A program made the position numbers and the translations under genes. The notes below the pieces were generated by a model. That model did not search any database and had not been told where the DNA came from. It worked only from the letters and a program-made list of their open reading frames with translations. From an uncultured Propionibacteriaceae bacterium (GTDB taxonomy: Bacteria > Actinomycetota > Actinomycetes > Propionibacteriales > Propionibacteriaceae), in contig CALLVV010000024.1 of the NCBI GenBank assembly GCA_938012815.1, forward strand, positions 1 to 51,881: DNA of 51,881 nucleotides. The letters are read 5' to 3'. Positions 16,402-24,975 of this stretch are shown one piece after another; position 1 is the stretch's first letter; each line of letters begins with the position of its first letter.

Positions 16402-17589
16402 ATGGGATTCTTGAAGCCCACTCAGCCCCGCCGTGGCTGCGCCGCCTTTGGTCCGGGAGCCATCCCGCGCCGGGCCCTGCCGACCCCGCCCGCGCCTTGG
16501 CGTCGTCCGCTTGCTGCACTGGTGTTGGCAGGCAGCATCGGAACGATGGGCATGATGACCCAGAATGCGGCCGCTGCCGAAGTTGATCCCTCAGCGGGCC
16601 ACCATGACACCGTCTCCGACGGCTCCGGCAATTCCGAGAAGCAGAGTTCGTCCTCCGCGAAGTCATCCGACCAGGGCCAGCAGGCCACTGGCGCGGAGCA
16701 GGCCGCGAGCCCGAAACGCGCAGCCCACAACGCTCGCGACTGCGAAGGGCAGTCCACCCCTAGGCGCGCATACTCCGAGGGTTCCGGTCGGAAAACCTCC
16801 AGCTCTTCCTCGAGCAGTGGCAAGAGCACGGGTTCCGCCTCGAACGCACGCCACTCCTCGAGTGGAAGCAAGAGCTCCAGCTCCACCACCGGCAAGAAGA
16901 GCAGCTACAGCAGCTCTCGCTCCACCACCAAGAAGTCGACTTCCACCAGCACGAAGCGCAGCAGCTCCTCCAAGAGCTCCAGCAGCAAGAAGTACACCAG
17001 CTGGTCCAAAGAATCGGGTTACGCCAGCAACAAAAAACGAACCGGCTCATCCTCCAGCGGTGGTTCGTACTCGGGCAACAGCTCCGGCACAGGCGGTTCT
17101 TCCGACGCCTCATCTGGCAACTCCACCGTCAGCAGCGATGCCGCCGCCTCCAGCAGCACACCGGCCGTCAACGGTGCGGCCGCTCCCCTGGCGAAGGGAA
17201 GCTACCGGGTCGGTGCTGCTTTCGGGGCCACCGGGAGCTGGTCCCGCTACCACACGGGCCAGGACTTCTCCGCCAGCAGCGGCACCCCCGTCTATGCCGT
17301 GACCTCCGGCACCGTGGTCAGCGGGAACGCCGGTTCTTGGGCCGGTAACTACGTCGCCATTCGCGCAGCCGATGGTTCCTCCACCCTGTACGCGCACATG
17401 AGCAGCACCGACGTGAAGGTGGGCCAGAAGGTCACCGCCGGACAGAAGATAGGGAACGTGGGCAGCACCGGACGCAGCTTCGGCGCCCACCTGCACTTCG
17501 AGTACTACCCCTCCGGGGTCACCCCGGGTGACGTGTACTCCGCCACGAACCCGATGAGCTACCTCCGATCGATCGGGATCTCCATGTGA
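16402..17589 (+). CDS. secreted M23 (LytM-type) endopeptidase with Ser/Thr/Lys-rich linker
   Basis: 395 residues. A basic N-terminus and hydrophobic segment (about 35-53) end in NAAAAEVD, a likely signal peptidase I site near 59. Residues about 130-240 are low complexity: long Ser runs broken by Lys, Thr, Gly and Tyr. The catalytic M23 domain is at 265-390, with zinc ligands H284 and D288 in YHTGQDF, H332 in YAHM, and H363/H365 in GAHLHFE. Such enzymes cleave peptide cross-bridges of peptidoglycan. The linker is far longer and more basic than usual and could span or bind the wall. It is monocistronic. Confidence 0.88.
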   Translation: MGFLKPTQPRRGCAAFGPGAIPRRALPTPPAPWRRPLAALVLAGSIGTMGMMTQNAAAAEVDPSAGHHDTVSDGSGNSEKQSSSSAKSSDQGQQATGAEQAASPKRAAHNARDCEGQSTPRRAYSEGSGRKTSSSSSSSGKSTGSASNARHSSSGSKSSSSTTGKKSSYSSSRSTTKKSTSTSTKRSSSSKSSSSKKYTSWSKESGYASNKKRTGSSSSGGSYSGNSSGTGGSSDASSGNSTVSSDAAASSSTPAVNGAAAPLAKGSYRVGAAFGATGSWSRYHTGQDFSASSGTPVYAVTSGTVVSGNAGSWAGNYVAIRAADGSSTLYAHMSSTDVKVGQKVTAGQKIGNVGSTGRSFGAHLHFEYYPSGVTPGDVYSATNPMSYLRSIGISM

Positions 17590-17612
17590 GACTTCTTCTC
17601 CCTTCCCTTCAA

Positions 17613-17650
17613 GCTGCGCGGCGCCGGGTTCCTACTCGGCGCCGCGCAGC
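17613..17650. terminator. hairpin between convergent M23 and helicase genes
   Basis: A perfect 14-bp stem, GCTGCGCGGCGCCG (17613-17626) with CGGCGCCGCGCAGC (17637-17650). There is no T run on either side, and it covers the last codons of the minus-strand helicase gene. It probably acts as a bidirectional stop or 3'-end stabiliser. Confidence 0.6.
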
Positions 17651-19623
17651 CTCAGCAGCGCATTGGCGGCGATGTCCAGGTTTCTCGTGCGCCAGAACCC
17701 TGGAAGGGAACTGGTCAGAAAGCTCCCATAGCGGGCCCTGACAACCCGGGGATCGAGAATCGCGACCACACCACGGTCATCCTCGCGCCTAATCAGCCGA
17801 CCGGCCCCCTGCGCCAGCAGCAACGCCGCATGGGTGGCGGTGACCGCCATGAAACCATTGCCTCCCACATCGTCCACGGCCCTCTTGCGCGCCTGCATCA
17901 GCGGGTCATCGGGCCGGGGAAAGGGAATCTTGTCAATGATGACCAGTTGACACGTCTCCCCGGGAACATCGACACCCTGCCACAGGGACATCGTGCCGAA
18001 CAGGCTCGTAGTCGGCCTCTCCCTGAAATTTCGTTGGAGTTCGGAAAGCTGCGCATCCCCCTGACACAGGAACTCCAGCTCCGGCAACACCCTGCGGCAG
18101 TGCGCCACCGCCTGTTCAGCGTTCCTGCGCGAGGCAAACAATCCGAGGGTCCGTCCGCCGGCCGCCCAGACGAGCTGCGCGATCTCGGCCAGTACGGCAT
18201 CCGCGAGCCCATCCCTACCGGGTTGGGGCAACGAGGCCGCGGCATACAGGATCCCCTGCCTGGCGTAGTCGAAGGGAGACCCCACGTCGATCCCTCGCCA
18301 GTTGATACCACTTTCGTTTGCTCCCACGTCGCCGCCCGGCTCATCGGAGAGATTCAGTCCGATGCTGGTGGCAAAGACCCGAAAATCACCCCCCAACGTG
18401 AGGGTCGCGGATGTGAGCACGGTGATTGCCCGCCCGAAAACCTGTTCCCGCAGCAGCCCCGCCACCGAGAGCGGGGCGACGTGAGCCATCTCCCCCGCCT
18501 GCTCCGAACGGCTCACCCACACCACGTCCTGATCAGCCAGTCGCGCCATTCGTTCGGAGATGTCGAAGATTTCACTCAAAGCCCCGGCCGCCTGGGAGCG
18601 TTCGGGGTTGTCCCTATCCTTTCCCAGTTCGCTGATCGCCCGGCGCGAGGCATCACGAAGTCCGGCGCAGGCCACCGGCAACAGCGCATCGGCCCCGGTG
18701 ATGCGCTCCGCGGGGCTGTCGGCCAGGGCATCGCGCAGTTCTTCGACCGCATCCAGCAGGTCACCGCCCAGATCATCCCCCAGCCAGGCCAGGCAACGTC
18801 TCACCACCCGTTCCGCAACTCCCGCTCCCAGATCCCCGGTAGCGGCCGTGGTGAGGCGGCCCGTCAGTTCGTGGGCCTCGTCGATGATCAACGCATCGTG
18901 CTCTGGAAGCGCCGTGCCGCCGTGCATGGCGTTGATCGCCACCAGGGCATGATTGGTGACGATCAGGTCCGCTGCACGAGCCGACTCCCGTGACCTCTCG
19001 ACGAAACACTCTGCCCCGAAGGGACATCGGGAGGCGCCCGGGCATTCCCGGGTAGGAATCGAAACCTGCTGCCAGGCCGCGGCAGTGTGGGTCGGGGCGT
19101 CATCACGATCCCCGGCACCGCCTGCGAGGAGCTGCTCCTCCACCCATTCACGCAGCGCCAAGACCTCAACCCCAAGCTTCGAGGGGGACCCGGAGCCGCG
19201 GGACTCGCTCAGTTCGGCCGCCCCCAGGAGAGTTCCCTGGCCGCCGTCCGTCACCTTGTCGCGGGCGCGAAACAGGCAGGCGTAGTTGTTGCGTCCCTTC
19301 AGCACGCAGGCCCGGGGCCGCTTTCCCGTCACATGCTCGGCAGCGTCCAAGGCTGCGGGAATGTCGGATCCTGCGAGCTGGGCCTGGAGGGCCAGGGTGG
19401 CCGTCGCGACCACGATGATCTCGTCGTGCTCCACGATCCGCGCCAACGCCGGTGCCAGGTAGCCGAGGGACTTGCCGGTTCCGGTTCCCGCCTGGACCAG
19501 CAGGTGGGTGCCATCTTCCAAGGACTCCGCGACGGCCGCCACCATCGCCGCCTGGCCAGGTCTTTCGCCCCCACCGATCCCGGAGACCGCCCGCTCCAGG
19601 ATCCGTTCCGCGAGGTCAGACAC
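17632..19623 (-). CDS. dinG: DinG/YoaA-type ATP-dependent DNA helicase (XPD-like)
   Basis: 663 residues from the GTG at 19623. Walker A is VQAGTGTGKS at about 43-52, the DEAH box is IIDEAHEL, and the late motif is MSLWQGVDVPGE. Cysteines in NNYACLFR and ECPGASRCPFGAECF fit the [4Fe-4S] domain of XPD/DinG helicases. Such 5'-3' helicases resolve R-loops, G4 and stalled forks. The start lies inside the hflX end; the two overlap by eight bases (GTGTCTGA), so expression is probably coupled. The long in-frame upstream extension is only hflX in another frame. Confidence 0.9.
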   Translation of the reverse strand: MSDLAERILERAVSGIGGGERPGQAAMVAAVAESLEDGTHLLVQAGTGTGKSLGYLAPALARIVEHDEIIVVATATLALQAQLAGSDIPAALDAAEHVTGKRPRACVLKGRNNYACLFRARDKVTDGGQGTLLGAAELSESRGSGSPSKLGVEVLALREWVEEQLLAGGAGDRDDAPTHTAAAWQQVSIPTRECPGASRCPFGAECFVERSRESARAADLIVTNHALVAINAMHGGTALPEHDALIIDEAHELTGRLTTAATGDLGAGVAERVVRRCLAWLGDDLGGDLLDAVEELRDALADSPAERITGADALLPVACAGLRDASRRAISELGKDRDNPERSQAAGALSEIFDISERMARLADQDVVWVSRSEQAGEMAHVAPLSVAGLLREQVFGRAITVLTSATLTLGGDFRVFATSIGLNLSDEPGGDVGANESGINWRGIDVGSPFDYARQGILYAAASLPQPGRDGLADAVLAEIAQLVWAAGGRTLGLFASRRNAEQAVAHCRRVLPELEFLCQGDAQLSELQRNFRERPTTSLFGTMSLWQGVDVPGETCQLVIIDKIPFPRPDDPLMQARKRAVDDVGGNGFMAVTATHAALLLAQGAGRLIRREDDRGVVAILDPRVVRARYGSFLTSSLPGFWRTRNLDIAANALLRLRGAE

Positions 19624-21010
19624 CGTATTCGCCCAGCTCCTCCGCCAGGCCGGGATGGACGCGCGCACGCACCCTGGTGCCCTCACCGGTGTGCTCCAGC
19701 GTCTCGATGGTTCCCGTCCGGTGGATGCGGTCCATGAGGTCACCACGGCTGTACGGAATGAGCGTCTCAACCCACACCTCCGGGCTCGGCAGGCGGGCCT
19801 CCACCGCGTCGGCCAGATCCTCCAGACCGTGTCCCGTGCGCGCGGAGACCACCACGCAGCCGGGATGCCCGGCCCGCAGGGCCAGCAGTGTGGTCGCATC
19901 GGCGCGATCCGCCTTGTTGCAGACCAGCAGCTCCGGCACATCGCTGGCACCGATCTCGGCGAGCACCTGACGCACCGCCGCAATCTGCCCCTCGGGGTCC
20001 GGGTCCGAGGCGTCGACCACGTGAAGGAGAAGGTCCGCGGTGGTGGATTCCTCCAGGGTGGAACGGAACGCCTCCACCAGGTCGTGGGGAAGGTGCCGGA
20101 CGAATCCCACGGTGTCGGTCAGCGTGAACACCCTCCCGTCCCGGGTCTCGGTGCGGCGGGTTGTGGGATCCAAGGTGGCGAACAGCGCGTCCTCCACGAG
20201 CACGCCCGCGCCCGTCAAACGGTTCAGCAGAGAGGACTTGCCCGCGTTGGTGTAGCCGACGATAGCCACGCTGGGCACCCGGTTCCTGCGACGCTCGGCG
20301 CGTTTGCCCTCCCGGGTGACGTCCATCTCGCGGAGCCTGCGGCGAAGCTGCGCGATCCGGTGGTGGATGCGGCGCCGATCCGTCTCGAGTTTCGTCTCAC
20401 CGGGCCCCCGGCCGCCGATACCCGCGCCGCCGGCGGCGCGGCCGCCGGCCTGCCGGGACAGGTTCCCACCCCAGCCACGGAGACGCTGTTTCAGGTACTG
20501 CAGCTGGGCCAGTTCCACCTGGGCCTTGCCCTCCGCGGATTTCGCATGTGATGCGAAGATGTCCAGGATCAGCGCGGTCCGGTCCACCACCTTCACATTG
20601 ATGCGGTCCTCCAGGTTCCGCAGCTGCGCCGGTTGCAGTTCCCCATCGCAGATGACGGTGTCGGCGCCGGTGGCTCGAACCACATCGGCCACTTCCTCCA
20701 CCTTGCCGCGTCCGATGTAGGTGGCGGGATCCGGTTGGCTCCTCCGCTGCACCAAGGCCTCCAAGACCTCGGAGCCGGCGGTCTCGGCCAGCAGTTTCAG
20801 CTCGGCCATCGCGTTGTCGGCGTCCTCCTGCGTCCCGGAGGTCCACACGGATACCAGCACCACCCGTTCCAGCCGCAACTGGCGGTACTCGACCTCGGAG
20901 ATGTCCTCCAGTTCGGTTCGCATACCGACGACCCGCCTGAGCGAGTGTCGCTCGGCAAGTTCGGACTGATCGCCGTCGTGATTCGGCTGTGCGTGAAGGG
21001 GTGTGCTCAT
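19616..21010 (-). CDS. hflX: ribosome-associated GTPase HflX
   Basis: 464 residues. The HflX N-domain has TYIGRGKVEE and DGELQPAQLRNLEDR, then the glycine-rich hinge GAGIGGRGPGETKLETDRR. The GTPase domain has G1 GYTNAGKSS at 252-260, G3 DTVGFVRHLPHDLV and G4 NKAD. HflX splits stalled or hibernating 70S ribosomes. An alternative start at M30 (MRTELEDISEVEY) cannot be excluded. It lies downstream of dapF and miaA on the same strand. Confidence 0.93.
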   Translation of the reverse strand: MSTPLHAQPNHDGDQSELAERHSLRRVVGMRTELEDISEVEYRQLRLERVVLVSVWTSGTQEDADNAMAELKLLAETAGSEVLEALVQRRSQPDPATYIGRGKVEEVADVVRATGADTVICDGELQPAQLRNLEDRINVKVVDRTALILDIFASHAKSAEGKAQVELAQLQYLKQRLRGWGGNLSRQAGGRAAGGAGIGGRGPGETKLETDRRRIHHRIAQLRRRLREMDVTREGKRAERRRNRVPSVAIVGYTNAGKSSLLNRLTGAGVLVEDALFATLDPTTRRTETRDGRVFTLTDTVGFVRHLPHDLVEAFRSTLEESTTADLLLHVVDASDPDPEGQIAAVRQVLAEIGASDVPELLVCNKADRADATTLLALRAGHPGCVVVSARTGHGLEDLADAVEARLPSPEVWVETLIPYSRGDLMDRIHRTGTIETLEHTGEGTRVRARVHPGLAEELGEYGV

Positions 21011-21046
21011 CGTCGGACCATTCTGGCAGGCCCCGGCGAGAAAATC

Positions 21047-21871
21047 TCAACTCCAGTACTCGCCTCGCGCCACGATCACGGCTGGTCCCGTCAACCAGAC
21101 ATCGTCACCCTCAAAGGTTACGATCAGGTCCCCGCCACGAACACGTACCTGGATGGGGCCGTCGAATCCACTGCGATCACGATAGGCGGCTGCAGAGGCG
21201 ACCACCCCGGTGCCGCAGCTAAGAGTTTCCCCACAACCACGTTCGTAGACGCGCATGAGCAACTCACCGGGTATGACCTCGTGGACGAACTCGACGTTCA
21301 CCCCTGCTGGAAAAACCTCGGCAGGTTCCCAGGCCGGGGCCCTGGAAAGATCCAGCCGCCCGAGAACATCGCGTTCCGTGAACACGACGGCATGTGGATT
21401 GCCGACATCAACCGGTCTTCCCGCGAACGCCCGTCCCTCGTGGGTGATGGTGACAGGTTCCGTTCCCAGGTCAACCACGCCGAGGTTCGTTGCTATCAGT
21501 CCTCCACGAGCGACTCGAACCTGTTTGAGCCCCGCCCGGGTCGCGACGCTGAACTCTCCGCTCTGGACTAGCTGATCGTTCAGGAGATGGCGGGAGAACA
21601 ACCGCAGACCGTTGCCACACATTTCGGCGATCGACCCGTCAGCGTTTCGGTAGTCCATGAACCACAGCTCTGGATCGAACTCATGTCCGGCCACCTGACC
21701 GGCCCGCACCACCCGTAACAGCCCGTCCCCTCCGACACCCGTGTGGCGGTCGCAGAGCGCAGCGACCGCTTCGGCGCTCAGATCCTGCATCCCGTGTGGA
21801 TCATCAATGATGATGAAGTCGTTACCGGTGGCATGACCCTTGGCGAACGTGTACCGGAACAAAGTGCCCAC
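21047..21871 (-). CDS. dapF: diaminopimelate epimerase
   Basis: 274 residues. It begins at a GTG preceded by AAGGGA. Both active-site cysteines are present: AEMCGNGLR near residue 80 and SCGTGVVAS near 215; the substrate motif GHATGNDFIIID is at 12-23. The enzyme converts LL- to meso-diaminopimelate for lysine and peptidoglycan. It sits 28 bases after miaA on the same strand, as in many actinobacteria. Confidence 0.95.
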   Translation of the reverse strand: MGTLFRYTFAKGHATGNDFIIIDDPHGMQDLSAEAVAALCDRHTGVGGDGLLRVVRAGQVAGHEFDPELWFMDYRNADGSIAEMCGNGLRLFSRHLLNDQLVQSGEFSVATRAGLKQVRVARGGLIATNLGVVDLGTEPVTITHEGRAFAGRPVDVGNPHAVVFTERDVLGRLDLSRAPAWEPAEVFPAGVNVEFVHEVIPGELLMRVYERGCGETLSCGTGVVASAAAYRDRSGFDGPIQVRVRGGDLIVTFEGDDVWLTGPAVIVARGEYWS

Positions 21872-21899
21872 CTATCCCTTCCAGCCCGATTGGACAATT

Positions 21900-22817
21900 C
21901 TACGTCCCGGAGATTTCCATGATCCGGGCGGGGTTGTCTGAATCCCCTGCGGGCAGCCACACGATCCTGGGGTCCCGCCGATACCAGCCCAGTTGCTTGC
22001 GGAAAAACCTCCTGGTGGCCCGTTTCACGTCCTCCTTCGCTTCCTCCTCGCTGCACTGCCCATCGAGGAAGGCGAGAACTTGCCGATAGCCGATCGCCCG
22101 GGATGCGGTCCGCCCGTCCCGCAGCCCACGAAGAATCAAGTTCTCGACCTCGGCCACGATGCCCTGGCGCCACATCGCCTCCACCCGGGCATCGATGCGG
22201 CTGTCCAGTTCAGCCCGGTCGAGTTCCAACCCGAACTGGTGAACCCCGTCGAGTTCGTAGGTCCACTCCGGTAGCACCGCCTGATGTTTCCCCGTCAACG
22301 CGCGGATCTCCAATGCCCTCACGATGCGCCTGCCGTTTCCGGGTTCGATGTGAGCCGCGGACTCTGGTGCCAGGACTGCAAGACGGGCATACAGCTCTTC
22401 CGCCCCGACGCGCTCTAGTTCGATTTCCAGCCCTGCTCTGAGAACCGCATCAGAACCTGGGAACTCGAAGGCATCGGTGATGGCCCTTGTGTAGAGGGCG
22501 GAACCACCGACGAGGATCGGAATAGCTCCGCGGCTCCGCATCTCTGCGATTACGCCCCTGGCGCGAGCTTGGAAATCGGCTACGGACGCGGTCTCGGTGA
22601 CCTCCAGGATGTCGATCAGGTGGTGTGGGACCCCGCCTCGTTCGGCCTCGGAGGGTTTCGCGGTGCCGATGTCCATGCCTCGGTAGACCAGCATCGAATC
22701 CGCGTTGACCACCTCGGCAGGCTTCCCCCGCCCAATGAGCTCGCGGGCCAGCGAGACCGCGAGCGCCGACTTGCCCGTCGCCGTTGGTCCGACGAGCACT
22801 ATCAGGGGCGGATGCAT
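21900..22817 (-). CDS. miaA: tRNA dimethylallyltransferase
   Basis: About 305 residues. The P-loop is VGPTATGKSALA, followed by NADSMLVYRGMDIGTAKP, PHHLIDI and the insertion domain ending RRFFRKQLGWYRRD. MiaA adds the isopentenyl group to A37 of tRNAs reading U-first codons; MiaB, encoded about 500 bases upstream, then methylthiolates that base. The ATG at 22817 is chosen because AGGA lies eight bases before it; in-frame ATGs at 22826 and 22865 are alternatives. Confidence 0.94.
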   Translation of the reverse strand: MHPPLIVLVGPTATGKSALAVSLARELIGRGKPAEVVNADSMLVYRGMDIGTAKPSEAERGGVPHHLIDILEVTETASVADFQARARGVIAEMRSRGAIPILVGGSALYTRAITDAFEFPGSDAVLRAGLEIELERVGAEELYARLAVLAPESAAHIEPGNGRRIVRALEIRALTGKHQAVLPEWTYELDGVHQFGLELDRAELDSRIDARVEAMWRQGIVAEVENLILRGLRDGRTASRAIGYRQVLAFLDGQCSEEEAKEDVKRATRRFFRKQLGWYRRDPRIVWLPAGDSDNPARIMEISGT

Positions 22818-22912
22818 GACCACCATCCTGCCAGTCCCGGTGCGGAACTTCGCCGGAACAGGCATGATGGACCCCTAGGGTGCGCCGAGCACCCGGACCA
22901 GGAGGCAATGAC

Positions 22913-23101
22913 ATGGGAATCTTCGACAACATCGGTGAGCAGGTGACCCAACATGGGGAAACCATCGATCAGGCGATCGAGAAGGGCGCCGAGTTCATCG
23001 ACGAGAAGACCGGCGGCAAGCACAGTGAGCAGATCAACCACGCCGCCGATTTCGTCAAGGGCAAGGTCGACGACCTGGCCAGCAAGAAGGAAGGCGAGTA
23101 A
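22913..23101 (+). CDS. MT0933-family antitoxin-like small protein
   Basis: 62 residues, starting MGIFDNIGEQVTQHG, with EKGAEFIDEKTGG and DFVKGKVDDL. It is acidic, helical and amphipathic, and resembles the MT0933/Rv0909 antitoxin family in length and in the repeated F-D-K pattern. The ATG is set by AGGAGG at 22900-22905. It lies alone on the plus strand between miaA and miaB, and no toxin gene is next to it. The antitoxin name is by family resemblance only. Confidence 0.65.
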   Translation: MGIFDNIGEQVTQHGETIDQAIEKGAEFIDEKTGGKHSEQINHAADFVKGKVDDLASKKEGE

Positions 23102-23325
23102 AGGCTCCCCGGGCGGGGGGTCCGTGGGAGGTTGTGCGGGCGGGTACTGCTGGCCCTGCCCGGGGCGGGGCGGCGCGCTGGAGCACATCGTTCTTCGGGT
23201 TACGTATGCTCCGGCGCATTCCTCCCCATGTCGCCATGCCTGCCCACCACCATGGTTCTCTCCAGTGAGGTGACATTTGGATCTTGCCCGGCGACCTCCT
23301 GTCCCGGGCCGGAGCTGGCTTCCTT

Positions 23326-24792
23326 TCAGGGACGTCGCAGACCCGGCATTCCCAAGGGAACCCCCTTGGATCCGGGTGCATCGGTGTTGGTCGCCTCCCA
23401 CGCATCGCCGCCCCGGGTACGCCGCAAACCTCTGAGCGGGGCATCAGAATTCAGGTGGTGTGGTGCCGCGTAGGTGATGGTCGCGTAGGCGATGTCCCCC
23501 GGCCTTGGCCACTTCGACGGATCCCCACCAACCGCCACGTGCACCAGTCTGTTGTCGCGGGCACGCCCGCTCATGCGGTTGGTTTCGGAGTCCTTCCGTC
23601 CCTCCCCTAGGGCGAACATCACCTCGATCTCCTGCCCCTCGAAACGGCGGTTCTCCTCCCAGGCGATCCTCCCCACCAGCTCGACCAGCCGTTCGTAGCG
23701 TTCCCGGACCGCCTCATGTGCCACCTGGTTCTGCATCTCGGCGGCCGGGGTTCCGGGGCGTTTCGAGTACTGGAAGGTGTAGGCGGCGGAGAAACGGGCC
23801 TCGCGCACCACATCCATGGTGGCCTCGAAGTCCTCTTCGGTCTCGCCCGGGAAACCTACGATGATGTCTGTGGTTATGGCCGCATGTGGGATGGCCTCCC
23901 GGACGCGTTCCAGGATCCCGAGGAAGCGCTTCCGACGATAGGAGCGCCGCATCGCTTTCAGGACCGCGTCCGAGCCGGATTGCAGGGGCATGTGAAGCTG
24001 CGGCATGACGTTGGGGGTCTCGGCCATGGCGGCGATCACATCGTCGGTGAAATCCTTGGGGTGGGGGGATGTGAACCGCACCCGTTCCAGGCCCTCGATC
24101 TGGCCGCAGGCACGCAGCAGCTTCGCGAAGGCCTGCCGGTCCCCGAATTCCACCCCGTAGGCATTCACGTTCTGCCCCAGAAGGGTGATCTCCTGCACCC
24201 CCTGATCGACCAGCATCCGCACCTCGGCGAGGATGTCCCCTGGTCGCCGGTCGGTCTCCTTGCCGCGAAGTTGCGGAACGATGCAGAAGGTGCAGGTGTT
24301 GTTGCATCCGACGCTCACCGACACCCAGGCCGAGTAGGGCGATTCGCGACGGCTCGGCAGGTTGCTCGGGAAGGTCTGGAGAGCCTCGACCACCTCCACC
24401 TGCGCGGCCTCCTCGACGCGAGCCCGTTCGAGCAGCGTGGGAAGGCTGCCGACGTTGTGGGTGCCGAAGACCACATCCACCCATGGCGCCTTCCGCAGGA
24501 TCACGTCCCGGTCCTTCTGGGCCATGCAACCGCCCACCGCGATCTGCATCCCGGGATGGCGCGCCTTGATGGCAGCCATGTGCCCGAGGTTTCCGTAGAG
24601 ACGGTTGTCGGCGTTCTCACGCACCGCACAGGTGTTGAAGACCACCACGTCCGCCCCTGCGCCGAGAACCGGTTCGGCGGGTTCCTGGGCACGCCTCAGC
24701 CCGGCCTCCTCCAGCAGCCCCGCGATCCGCTCGGAGTCGTGGACGTTCATCTGGCAGCCATAGGTGATTACGTGATAAGTGCGCGAACTCAT
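23326..24792 (-). CDS. miaB: tRNA-2-methylthio-N6-dimethylallyladenosine synthase
   Basis: 488 residues, a radical SAM methylthiotransferase. The N-terminal UPF0004 cysteines are in YGCQMN, NTCAVRENA and GGCMAQ; the radical SAM cluster is GCNNTCTFCIVPQLRGKE; a TRAM domain follows near 375-445. The tail RRTRGGDAWEA and GVPLGMPGL is the usual actinobacterial extension, so the 3' end is intact. No strong Shine-Dalgarno precedes the ATG at 24792. The following 224 bases (23102-23325) are GC-rich and show no gene. Confidence 0.95.
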   Translation of the reverse strand: MSSRTYHVITYGCQMNVHDSERIAGLLEEAGLRRAQEPAEPVLGAGADVVVFNTCAVRENADNRLYGNLGHMAAIKARHPGMQIAVGGCMAQKDRDVILRKAPWVDVVFGTHNVGSLPTLLERARVEEAAQVEVVEALQTFPSNLPSRRESPYSAWVSVSVGCNNTCTFCIVPQLRGKETDRRPGDILAEVRMLVDQGVQEITLLGQNVNAYGVEFGDRQAFAKLLRACGQIEGLERVRFTSPHPKDFTDDVIAAMAETPNVMPQLHMPLQSGSDAVLKAMRRSYRRKRFLGILERVREAIPHAAITTDIIVGFPGETEEDFEATMDVVREARFSAAYTFQYSKRPGTPAAEMQNQVAHEAVRERYERLVELVGRIAWEENRRFEGQEIEVMFALGEGRKDSETNRMSGRARDNRLVHVAVGGDPSKWPRPGDIAYATITYAAPHHLNSDAPLRGLRRTRGGDAWEATNTDAPGSKGVPLGMPGLRRP

Positions 24793-24804
24793 GGTGGCCC
24801 AACT

Positions 24805-24930
24805 CTAGTGGGGTGTGCCGTGCGAAACAGCATTTCCTGCGAGGATTTCGACGGCCGTGATCTCCCCGGGCACATCGAACGCGTCATTCGAACCCATGCA
24901 CTCCAGGCGCATCATGGCTTTCCCGGCCAC
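24805..24930 (-). CDS. possible small protein gene upstream of miaB
   Basis: In the miaB leader a frame with high third-position GC reads ...MMRLECMGSNDAFDVPGE and ITAVEILAGNAVSHGTPH, ending 12 bases before miaB. The likely start is GTG at 24930, or ATG at 24915 or 24912; none has a convincing ribosome binding site. I do not recognise a family. The complementary plus strand is also open. Treat as a candidate only. Confidence 0.3.
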   Translation of the reverse strand: MAGKAMMRLECMGSNDAFDVPGEITAVEILAGNAVSHGTPH

Positions 24931-24975
24931 GCAGACATTCGCCGCCCCTATTGACGCAGCATCTAGTGTTGATTC

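Noticed and set aside
16565..17302. Long Pro/Ala/Arg-rich open frame inside the M23 gene
   Set aside because: It is the shifted reading of the AGC/TCC-rich serine linker; the M23 frame has signal peptide and catalytic motifs.
23102..23325. GC-rich hairpin-like segments after the antitoxin-like gene
   Set aside because: Runs of C and G give many short stems but no stem with a T run and no conserved frame; nothing specific can be supported.
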